DNA of 12,300 nucleotides, taken from positions 1 through 12,300 of the forward strand of contig VBCS01000283.1 in NCBI GenBank assembly GCA_005888955.1. Reading direction: 5' to 3'. The stretch comes from Betaproteobacteria bacterium. GTDB lineage: Bacteria > Pseudomonadota > Gammaproteobacteria > Burkholderiales > Casimicrobiaceae. The notes beneath the pieces were generated by a model. That model did not search any database. It was not told the DNA's origin and saw nothing but the letters and a program-made list of their open reading frames with translations. The position numbers and the translations under genes were made by a program. Shown here piece by piece: positions 1 through 6,609 of the stretch (the stretch's first letter is position 1; every line of letters starts with the position of its first letter).

Positions 1-29
1 GCGACGGCCACCGCCGTCGTCTGATCGCA

Positions 30-1142
30 GTGCGCATTCTGCACACGGAGTCCTGGCTTGGGTGGGGCGGCCAGCAACTGCGCATCCTCACCGAAGCAGC
101 CGGCATGCGGCGCCGCGGCCACGACGTGCGGATCGCCAGTCCGCGCAATGCGACGATCTTTGGCGAGGCGGAACGCTTTGGGGTCCCCGTCCTCGCCTTG
201 CCGATCGGCCGCAAGGGGCCGGCAGGTCTTATCGCGCTGCGGCGCGCGCTCGCGACCGAGCGCATCGACGTCGTCAACAGCCACAGCTCGACCGACAGCT
301 GGCTTGCCGCTCTGGCCTGCCGCGCGCTCTGGGTCGGCAAGCAGCGTCCACCGGCGCTCATCCGCACCCGGCATATCTTGCTGCGAGTGCCGAGGGGCGC
401 CGCGACGCGCTGGCTATACGCCACAGCGATGGCCGAGATCGTCACGACCGGAGAGGCGATCCGCCAGGAATTGATTCGCGCCACCGGAGTATCGCCCGCG
501 CGCGTTACGTCGATCCCCACCGGTATCGACTTCAAGCGCTTCATGCCCGGCGACAAGCTGGCGGCGCGCCGCGCGCTGCAGTTACCCGAGGACGTGCCTT
601 TGGTCGGAATCGTCGCGACGCTACGCAACTGGAAAGGCCACCGCTATCTCCTCGAGGCGATGACGCTGCTCGCGCAGCGCGAGACGCTGCTCGTGATCGT
701 GGGCGACGGTCCGCAGCGCGACGCGCTCGTGGCGCAGATCCGCGCCTTGAGGCTCGGCGCCAGGGTGCGCCTTGTCGGCAATCAGCAGGACGTGGCGCCA
801 TGGCTGCGGGCGCTCGACGTATTCGCACTGCCTTCGTATGCCTTGGAGGGCGTGCCGCAAGCGCTCCTGCAGGCGATGTCCGTTGGAATTCCATGTGTGA
901 CGACCGACGCTGGCGCGATTGGCGAGATCGCGATCCGCGATGCAACGGCGCTCGTCGTCGCCAAGCAAAACGCGGTCGCGCTCGCCGCCGGGATCGATCG
1001 CCTGCTCGGCGATGCCGCGCTCGCGGCGCGGCTTGCCTGGTCGGCGCGCGAACGGGCGCAGCTGAAGTTCGGAATTGACGCAATGCTCCGCGAGATGGAA
1101 GCTGTTTTTCGGCGCGCCGCTCATGGCAACCGTTATCGCTGA
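30..1142 (+). CDS. GT4-family glycosyltransferase (LPS core/O-antigen type)
   Basis: Predicted cytoplasmic, GT-B fold, retaining glycosyltransferase of family GT4 that would move a sugar from an NDP-sugar onto a growing LPS glycan; donor and acceptor cannot be read from the sequence. The N-terminal domain opens with ILHTESWLGWGGQQLRIL, a glycine-rich acceptor-side loop, and carries HSSTDSW near residue 90. The C-terminal donor domain has IPTGID, then ATLRNWKGH, VGDGP, and the EX7E region at residues 273-281, where E273 is present but the second Glu is Gln (EGVPQALLQ). The 370-aa length is normal. The GTG start at 30 is chosen because it aligns within a few residues with the start of the paralogue at 5457. 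The frame is open to the left edge, so an earlier start cannot be excluded, and no Shine-Dalgarno is evident. A TGA at 22-24 in another frame may end an upstream gene. Family call firm, substrate unknown. Confidence 0.88.
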   Translation: MRILHTESWLGWGGQQLRILTEAAGMRRRGHDVRIASPRNATIFGEAERFGVPVLALPIGRKGPAGLIALRRALATERIDVVNSHSSTDSWLAALACRALWVGKQRPPALIRTRHILLRVPRGAATRWLYATAMAEIVTTGEAIRQELIRATGVSPARVTSIPTGIDFKRFMPGDKLAARRALQLPEDVPLVGIVATLRNWKGHRYLLEAMTLLAQRETLLVIVGDGPQRDALVAQIRALRLGARVRLVGNQQDVAPWLRALDVFALPSYALEGVPQALLQAMSVGIPCVTTDAGAIGEIAIRDATALVVAKQNAVALAAGIDRLLGDAALAARLAWSARERAQLKFGIDAMLREMEAVFRRAAHGNRYR

Positions 1143-1163
1143 AGACCGCTCATGGCGCGCCGC
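1111..1163. repeat. Short permuted direct repeat at the end of the first GT4 gene
   Basis: The 11-mer CCGCTCATGGC occurs at 1117-1127 and 1146-1156, and the 10-mer GGCGCGCCGC at 1111-1120 and 1154-1163. The two copies are circular permutations of one 14-bp unit, GGCGCGCCGCTCAT. Each contains the 8-bp palindrome GGCGCGCC. They straddle the TGA stop (1140-1142) and lie before the next gene. No function is evident; a decayed local duplication is the simplest reading. Confidence 0.4.
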
Positions 1164-1200
1164 GTGGTGAGGGGCCGACGCTTCTGCTATTGTCGCTCAC

Positions 1201-2316
1201 ATGGTCCAGCCGGCCGTCGATGACGCGATCGATTTCGCCCGAATTCGCCGGGTACTGGTCATCAAGCTGCGCCACCACGGCGACGTCCTGCTGACGTCGC
1301 CGGTGTTTTCGGTGTTGAAACGCGCCGCTCCCCATGTCGAGGTGGATGCGCTGGTCTATCGCGAGACCGCACCAATGCTCGATCGCCACCCGGCAATCAG
1401 CATCGTGCACACCATCGACCGCCGGCTCAAGCAGCGCGGCCGTTTGCCCATGTTGCGCGCTGAACTGCGCCTCTGGCGGGCGCTGCGCGGGCGCCGGTAC
1501 GATCTGGTCATCCATTTGACCGAACACCCGCGCGGCGCCTGGCTTACACGCCTCGTCGGCGCCCGCTATGCGGTGGCGCTCGACCGCGTGGATGCGGGCG
1601 TCTGGTGGCGATCCTCTTTCACCCACCTCTATCTGCTACCACGCCACACCGAGCGCCACGTCGTCGAACAGAATCTCGATGCGCTGCGTCGTATCGGAAT
1701 ATGGCCCGAAGAATCAGACAAGGCACTCGTGTTGGTTCCCGGCGCCGCGGCGGATGCGTGCGTTGCGGCGCTTATGGCGCGGCACAAGCTTGCGCGCGGA
1801 AAGTTCGTGATCATGCATCCGGGGTCGCGATGGCAATTCAAGAGCTGGACCGCAACAGCCAATGCCGCCATAGTCGATCTTCTTGCCGCAGAGGGGTGGC
1901 GCGTCGTGCTGACGGCCGCACCCGATCCTTCCGAGCGCGTACTGACGCAAGCGATCCGCGCGGCTGCCCGAGCCCCGGTGATCGATTTGTCTGGCGAACT
2001 CACGCTTCCCGAACTCGGCGCACTGATTGGTGCAGCCCGCATGCTTATCGGTGTCGATTCCGCGCCTATGCACATGGCCGCCGCGATGCAGACGCCGGTG
2101 GTCGCGCTGTTCGGTCCAAGCAGCGAGACGGCGTGGGGTCCCTGGCGCGTCATGCATCGTGTCGTCGGCTCGACCATTCATCCCTGCCGTCCCTGCAACA
2201 TCAATGGCTGCGGTGGCAGCAACGTTTCGGATTGCCTGCTCACACTTCCGGTCGCGCCGGTGGCCGCAGCCTTGCGTGAACTGCTGGTGGAAACGGCCGA
2301 CCGCTGCCCGCCGTGA
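1201..2316 (+). CDS. waaQ: GT9 heptosyltransferase, WaaQ (HepIII)-like
   Basis: Predicted inverting GT-B glycosyltransferase of family GT9, closest in my recall to WaaQ/RfaQ, which adds a branch heptose from ADP-heptose to the LPS inner core at the cytoplasmic face. Visible motifs: RRVLVIKLRHHGDVLLTSPV at residues 17-36, with the catalytic-type Asp at 28; HPGSRWQFKSW at 206-216, with the donor-binding-type Lys at 214; and VDSAPMHMAA, with D286 and H291, the paired Asp/His of the GT9 donor site. A Cys cluster (HPCRPCNINGCGGSNVSDC) follows near the C-terminus; many heptosyltransferases have a comparable one. The 371 aa fit the family. It starts 58 bases after the previous stop, with no clear Shine-Dalgarno. 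It is probably cotranscribed with its neighbours. The GT9 assignment is firm; the HepIII specificity rests on overall resemblance and could be wrong. Confidence 0.85.
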   Translation: MVQPAVDDAIDFARIRRVLVIKLRHHGDVLLTSPVFSVLKRAAPHVEVDALVYRETAPMLDRHPAISIVHTIDRRLKQRGRLPMLRAELRLWRALRGRRYDLVIHLTEHPRGAWLTRLVGARYAVALDRVDAGVWWRSSFTHLYLLPRHTERHVVEQNLDALRRIGIWPEESDKALVLVPGAAADACVAALMARHKLARGKFVIMHPGSRWQFKSWTATANAAIVDLLAAEGWRVVLTAAPDPSERVLTQAIRAAARAPVIDLSGELTLPELGALIGAARMLIGVDSAPMHMAAAMQTPVVALFGPSSETAWGPWRVMHRVVGSTIHPCRPCNINGCGGSNVSDCLLTLPVAPVAAALRELLVETADRCPP

Positions 2317-2361
2317 GGCTAGAACCCGTCCGCCACCGTCGATGAAGAGAAACGACCGCAC

Positions 2362-3510
2362 ATGCCGGCGCGCAACGGTCCGCGCCAGCACCGGCAATCC
2401 CGCATGAGCGCGCGCGCGGAAGCTCCGGCCAGCGCCCAGCGAAAGTTGTTGGTGATGGAGCTCGCGGGTCTCGGCGACAACGTGCATCTGTTGCCCGCGC
2501 TGTGGCTGGTCCGCCGTCAATGGCCGGACGCGGAGTTGCACGTGATGATCTACGCGCACATCGCGAGCTTGTTCAAGCTCACGCCCTGGGTCGATCGCGT
2601 GTGGCCCTACCCGAATGCGCCCAAGGCGGACTTTGGCGAAAACCTGCGCTGGGCCCGCGCACTACGGCGCGAGCGCTTCGACTGCTTGATCAACACCACC
2701 GGCTCCGATCGATCGTCACTGCTGAGCTGGGCCACGCGTGCCAGGCTGCGCATCGGCCGCCGTCCAGCGGATGGCGGACCACCTGGCTGGCGCTGGCTGT
2801 TCACGCGTGTCGTCGAGAGTCCGTATTACCTCGAGCCGATGTACTTGCAGAAATGGCGCTGCCTGAGACAAGCCGGATTCGGCGCGGGAGCGGCAGCCGG
2901 CGGCGACGCGCCGGAATTCCACGTTACGATCGACCCCGCGCTGCGCCGCGACGCGGGTATCGGCGCCGACGACGAAGGCCGTTACATCCACATCAGTCCG
3001 TTTACGACCGCCGACGCACGCGAGCTGCCGCGCGAACAGATCGTGGCATTGATCGCGGGTCTGCGCGCAGCGCAGCCGGGCCTGCGCATCGTCCTATCGT
3101 GCGCCGGCAACGCGCGCGAACGTGCCAAGCTTGACGACTTGCTGCCGCGCCTGCGTGAACCGCCGTGGAAGGTGTACGCGGGGACGCTCGACGTGACCGG
3201 GCTCGCGGCGCTCATCGAAACCTGCGCGTTGAACCTTTCCGGCGACACGGGCAGCCTGCATCTGGCAATGATGACCCAGGCGCCGGCCGCGGCCTGGTTC
3301 CGCGCGCACAAGGGACAGAACGAATGGATTCCGCTGGCGCCGCAATACCGCGTGCTGATCGCCGAGGGCGGGGCGCCGGACTCGCTTCACGGCATCGCGA
3401 CCGATGCACTGCTCGCCGCCGCGGCCGAGCTCTTGCACGGATATCCGCCTCGCAATTCGCCGAGCCGATGCGGTGCGCACGCCGCGGGCGCCTCGAGCGT
3501 TAAGCTATAA
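2362..3510 (+). CDS. GT9-family glycosyltransferase (heptosyltransferase-like)
   Basis: Predicted GT-B enzyme of family GT9, likely adding heptose or another sugar to the LPS core. The N-terminal site reads LLVMELAGLGDNVHLLPALW, with G38 and D39 in the GDxxxxxP position. The donor-side motif is GDTGSLHLAM with D295 and H300 intact. The central HPG..K.WP motif is replaced by ISPFTTADARELP, with Arg at 220 where WaaC-type enzymes have Lys. The start at 2362 follows a partial Shine-Dalgarno (GAAGAG, 2344-2349). ATG at 2404 is an alternative that removes a 14-residue Arg-rich leader not needed by the fold. It begins 45 bases after the waaQ-like stop. The C-terminal 20 residues or so look unstructured, and its TAA lies inside a TATAAT. 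Family good, donor sugar unknown. Confidence 0.83.
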   Translation: MPARNGPRQHRQSRMSARAEAPASAQRKLLVMELAGLGDNVHLLPALWLVRRQWPDAELHVMIYAHIASLFKLTPWVDRVWPYPNAPKADFGENLRWARALRRERFDCLINTTGSDRSSLLSWATRARLRIGRRPADGGPPGWRWLFTRVVESPYYLEPMYLQKWRCLRQAGFGAGAAAGGDAPEFHVTIDPALRRDAGIGADDEGRYIHISPFTTADARELPREQIVALIAGLRAAQPGLRIVLSCAGNARERAKLDDLLPRLREPPWKVYAGTLDVTGLAALIETCALNLSGDTGSLHLAMMTQAPAAAWFRAHKGQNEWIPLAPQYRVLIAEGGAPDSLHGIATDALLAAAAELLHGYPPRNSPSRCGAHAAGASSVKL

Positions 3511-3511
3511 T
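3506..3511 (+). promoter_or_regulatory. Possible -10 promoter element upstream of the amidotransferase gene
   Basis: A perfect TATAAT overlaps the TAA stop of the preceding GT9 gene and lies 76 bases before the amidotransferase ATG. It would give a 5' leader of about 70 bases containing a small hairpin (GCCAC 3532-3536 with GTGGC 3540-3544). No TTGACA-like -35 sits at 16-18 bp and there is no extended -10 TG. TATAAT also occurs by chance inside the next gene near 3813, so this is only a candidate internal promoter. Confidence 0.27.
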
Positions 3512-3587
3512 TTGCCGGCAGTTCGACAGCCGCCACACCGTGGCACCGCGCTGCCCCGAACGACACAGCGCGAGAGTTGAAGCTTCC

Positions 3588-5453
3588 ATGTGCGGCATCA
3601 CCGGCTATCTCAGCGACGACCCGCGCACGCGTGACGCCCTGCCGGCGATGATTGCCGCGCTCGTTCATCGCGGACCGGATTCCGAGGGCTGTTACTTCGA
3701 TGGTCCGGTGGGCCTTGGCTTCCGGAGGCTGGCGGTCATCGCCATCGAAGGCAGTCAGCAGCCCCTGGTCGCGGCCGATGGCGCCGTCGCAGTCGTCTTC
3801 AACGGCGAGATCTATAATTTTCGCGCCTTGCGGCGCGAACTCATCGCCGCCGGCCATGTCTTCGTGACCCGCGGCGACGGCGAAGTGCTGGTACATGGCT
3901 GGCGGCAGTGGGGCGAACGCCTCGTCGATCGGCTGTCCGGCATGTTTGCGTTCGCCGTGTGGGACCGCGCTCGGCGTCAACTTTTCCTGGCCCGCGATCA
4001 TCTCGGTGTGAAGCCGCTGTATTACGCATGGCACGCCAGCTCGCTCGTGTTCGGTTCGGAGATCAAGGCGCTGTTGCCCTTTCCACGACTGTCCCGCGCG
4101 ATCGATCTCGACGCGCTCGCGCTCTACCTCGAGTGCCAGTACATTCCGGCGCCGTACAGCGTCTATCGGGACGTACGCAAGCTGCCGGCCGGGCATTGGC
4201 TGTCGGTGCGGGACGGGAAGCTCACGACCGGCGTGTTCTGGCGGCCATCGTACGTGCCCAAGCATCGTCTCGAAGGTACGCTTGCCGTCGATGCGCTGGA
4301 TGCCGAGCTGTCGCGCTCCGTCGAATCGATGCTGGTAGCCGATGTGCCGCTCGGCGCGTTTGTGAGCGGCGGCGTCGATTCCGGCGTCATCGCCGCGCTC
4401 GCCACGCGCGTTGCGGGACGACCCATCGACACGTTCAATCTCGGTTTCACCGGCAACGCAGTCGGCAGCGAGCACGAAGCGGCGGCGCGAGTCGCGCGCC
4501 ACATCGGCAGCCATCATCACTGTCTGATGCTCGCTCCTGACGAGGTCCTGCCCGCGCTCGACCGGTGGGTCGGCGTCTTCGACGAGCCTTTCGGCGATCA
4601 GGCAGCACTGCCAACCATGCTGCTCGCCGAATACGCGCGGCGGACGGTCACCGTCGTGCTCACCGGCGAAGGCGCCGACGAGGTGTTCGGCGGCTACAGC
4701 AACTACGTGAAGCGGCTACGAGAGGAGCGCATCACCGGGCTGCTGGGTACGCCGCGCTCGCCGCTGCCCTGGCTCGCGCGGCGCCTGCCGGCGCGCGTGG
4801 CGCGCGACCGCATCCTGAAAGCGCTGACCGAGCCACGGTCGCGGCGCTACGCGACAATCCCCAACATTTTCGACGCTCTCCTGCGCGGTGAGTTCTTCAC
4901 CGATGCGTTTCGCGCCGTCACCACCGCGCGGATCGCCGACCGCGCCGAAATCTACTTCAACGAATGCGACTCGCCGTCGTACCTCGATCATTTGCTCAAC
5001 ATCGACGCGCGGCTCTGGCTGCCCGACGACCTGCTCGCGAAGGTCGACCGGGCAACGATGGCGTTCTCGCTCGAAGCGCGCGTGCCCTACCTTGACCATT
5101 CGTTCTACGGCTGGTGCGCCCGGCTCGACCCGGACGTAAAAGTTCGCGGTGAGCAGTGCAAGCTCATCCTGAAAAACCTTGCGGGGCGCTATTTGCCGCC
5201 TGCGATCGTGCAGCGACCGAAACAGGGATTCATGATGCCGCTGGAGCGCTGGCTTGCGGGCGAATTGAAGGACGAGATTGCGCGCGCCCTCGGCCCGGCG
5301 GGCCTGCAACGGCGCGGATTGATCCGGCCGCAGGCGCTCGAGCGGCTCATCGCCGCGCATTCCTCAAGGCGCAAGAACCACGCGATGCGGCTGTGGGTGC
5401 TTCTGATTCTCGAGCGCTGGTTCCAGCGTTACGCACCCTCTTTCGGGCTCTGA
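3588..5453 (+). CDS. asnB: AsnB-type glutamine-dependent amidotransferase (asparagine synthase family)
   Basis: Two-domain enzyme of the asparagine synthase family: glutamine is hydrolysed in the N-terminal domain, and the ammonia amidates an ATP-activated carboxylate in the C-terminal domain. The start is fixed by MCGI, because Cys2 must become the N-terminal nucleophile; this sets the ATG at 3588, not the in-frame GTG at 3540. The glutaminase domain shows HRGPD at 27-31, NGEIYN at 72-77, a GDGE near 97 and RDHLGVKPLYY from 136. The synthetase domain has the PP-loop SGGVDS at 260-265, GEGADEVFGGY from 360 and RPKQGF near the C-terminus. All key residues look intact. Length 621 aa, typical for bacterial AsnB/AsnO. 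Lying between glycosyltransferases, it more likely amidates a glycan acid (uronamide) than free aspartate; that is inference. Exosortase-linked relatives exist, but no exosortase gene is in view. The next gene starts 3 bases after its stop. Confidence 0.93.
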   Translation: MCGITGYLSDDPRTRDALPAMIAALVHRGPDSEGCYFDGPVGLGFRRLAVIAIEGSQQPLVAADGAVAVVFNGEIYNFRALRRELIAAGHVFVTRGDGEVLVHGWRQWGERLVDRLSGMFAFAVWDRARRQLFLARDHLGVKPLYYAWHASSLVFGSEIKALLPFPRLSRAIDLDALALYLECQYIPAPYSVYRDVRKLPAGHWLSVRDGKLTTGVFWRPSYVPKHRLEGTLAVDALDAELSRSVESMLVADVPLGAFVSGGVDSGVIAALATRVAGRPIDTFNLGFTGNAVGSEHEAAARVARHIGSHHHCLMLAPDEVLPALDRWVGVFDEPFGDQAALPTMLLAEYARRTVTVVLTGEGADEVFGGYSNYVKRLREERITGLLGTPRSPLPWLARRLPARVARDRILKALTEPRSRRYATIPNIFDALLRGEFFTDAFRAVTTARIADRAEIYFNECDSPSYLDHLLNIDARLWLPDDLLAKVDRATMAFSLEARVPYLDHSFYGWCARLDPDVKVRGEQCKLILKNLAGRYLPPAIVQRPKQGFMMPLERWLAGELKDEIARALGPAGLQRRGLIRPQALERLIAAHSSRRKNHAMRLWVLLILERWFQRYAPSFGL

Positions 5454-5456
5454 CCG

Positions 5457-6566
5457 ATGCGTCCGCTATCGATCGTCCATACCGAGAATTCCTGCGGCTG
5501 GGGCGGTCAGGAGATCCGCATCCTCACTGAATCGCGCGGGTTTCTTGACCGCGGTCACCGCGTCACCCTCCTTGCCCCGCCGGAGGCTCCGATCGTGGCA
5601 GCGGCGCAGCGCATGGGCGTTCCGGTGATCACGCTGCCGCTGCGCAAAAAACGCCTGTCCGATCTGCGGGCATTGCGGCAATGGCTCTTGGCGCATCGCG
5701 CCAATATCGATGTCCTCAACACGCACAGCTCCACGGACAGCTGGCTCGGTGCGATCGCCTGCGCCACGATCCGCGATCGGCCGCCCATCGTGCGCACGCG
5801 GCACGTATCCACGACGGTCCACAACCGGATCGGCACGCGCTGGCTCTACATGCACGCGAACGCACATATCGTGACGACGGGCGAAGCGGTCAAGCGCAAG
5901 CTTGCGCGCGAAAACCGGATTCCGCCCGAGCGGATGACCTCGATCCCGACCGGCATCGACCTCACTCGCTATGTGCCGGGCGATGCGCGCCTGGCGCGCG
6001 TGAGGCTCGGATTGCCGGATCGTCCCGCGCTCGGTATCGTCGCGACCCTGCGCGACTGGAAGGGCCACGTTTACCTGTTCGACGCGATTGCCGGCGACCG
6101 CGCAGCGTGGGCCGACTGGCAAATCCTGGTGGTCGGCGACGGACCCGACCGCGCGCTGCTCGAGGCTCATGTCGCGCGCGCGGGGCTCGGCGATCGCGTG
6201 CGCTTCACAGGCCAGCAGGACGACGTCGTCCCCTGGCTGCAGGCACTCAATCTGGTTACGCTGCCGTCGTACAGCGAAGAGGGAGTCCCGCAGGCAATCA
6301 TGCAAGCAATGGCGTGCGGAATCGCGGTGGTGTCGACGCCGGTCGGCGGGATCCCCGAGGTGGTCGATGCCGGGGTTACCGGAATCAGCGTCGAGCCGCG
6401 CTCCGCCGAGTCGCTCGCGGCGGGCCTCGCGCGGTTGCGCGACGATGGTGCGCTGCGCGCGCGTTTCGGCAGTGCGGCCCGCGCGCGCGCGGAGCGCGAC
6501 TTCGGCATCGAACGGATGCTCGACCGGATGGAAGTGGTTTTTCGGTCCGTCTTGGAACCGCTCTAG
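5457..6566 (+). CDS. GT4-family glycosyltransferase, paralogue of the first gene
   Basis: Predicted cytoplasmic retaining GT4 glycosyltransferase, 369 aa, roughly half identical by eye to the enzyme at 30-1142 along its whole length. Shared blocks: IVHTENSCGWGGQEIRIL at the start, HSSTDSWLGAIAC, VRTRHV, GTRWLY, HIVTTGEA, TSIPTGID, GIVATLRDWKGH, VGDGPD, and the donor-site stretch EEGVPQAIMQ with E275. Here too the second Glu of EX7E is Gln (283). The ATG lies 3 bases after the amidotransferase stop, with no Shine-Dalgarno of its own, so translational coupling is likely. It is the last gene of the plus-strand set and ends 42 bases from the convergent ligase gene. It would add a sugar to the core or O-unit; being a paralogue, its donor or acceptor may resemble that of the first gene. 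Family firm, substrate unknown. Confidence 0.9.
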   Translation: MRPLSIVHTENSCGWGGQEIRILTESRGFLDRGHRVTLLAPPEAPIVAAAQRMGVPVITLPLRKKRLSDLRALRQWLLAHRANIDVLNTHSSTDSWLGAIACATIRDRPPIVRTRHVSTTVHNRIGTRWLYMHANAHIVTTGEAVKRKLARENRIPPERMTSIPTGIDLTRYVPGDARLARVRLGLPDRPALGIVATLRDWKGHVYLFDAIAGDRAAWADWQILVVGDGPDRALLEAHVARAGLGDRVRFTGQQDDVVPWLQALNLVTLPSYSEEGVPQAIMQAMACGIAVVSTPVGGIPEVVDAGVTGISVEPRSAESLAAGLARLRDDGALRARFGSAARARAERDFGIERMLDRMEVVFRSVLEPL

Positions 6567-6572
6567 CGGGAT

Positions 6573-6609
6573 GCGCCGGAACGAGACCCCTACAGGCAGT
6601 TCCTGGCGC
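6573..6609. terminator. Hairpin in the convergent gap, possible bidirectional terminator
   Basis: The arms GCGCCGGAAC (6573-6582) and GTTCCTGGCGC (6599-6609) pair over 10 bp with a single bulged T at 6604 and a 16-nt loop. The hairpin almost fills the 42-base gap between the stop of the plus-strand GT4 gene (6564-6566) and the stop of the minus-strand ligase gene (6609-6611), which it touches. Neither side has a T-run, so it is not a classic intrinsic terminator. It could protect 3' ends or assist termination for both operons. Confidence 0.42.

Noticed and set aside
1..24. Possible 3' end of an upstream gene (frame 1, ending TGA at 22-24)
   Set aside because: Only seven codons are visible, and another frame, the one continuous with the first GT4, is also open here. 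It cannot be assigned.
1165..1200. Extended -10-like TGCTATTGT at 1185-1193 before the WaaQ-like gene, which would imply a leaderless start
   Set aside because: The hexamer matches only 4 of 6 consensus bases, there is no -35, and the gene is more simply read as part of the running operon.
3387..4520. Long minus-strand reading frame (377 codons) opposite the amidotransferase gene
   Set aside because: It lies antisense to clearly conserved catalytic motifs, and its translation is Arg/Ala/Gly-rich with no recognisable domain. High GC content produces such shadows.
5751..5759. GCGATCGC octamers (for example near 5752 and 9217), resembling the cyanobacterial HIP1 repeat
   Set aside because: Only a few copies are seen, as expected for a GC-rich sequence with many CGATCG words, and the gene content is proteobacterial LPS synthesis.
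6559..6570. CCGC-TCTA-GCGG palindrome over the GT4 stop codon
   Set aside because: A 4-bp stem with no T-run is too weak to call a terminator; the larger hairpin just downstream is the better structure.
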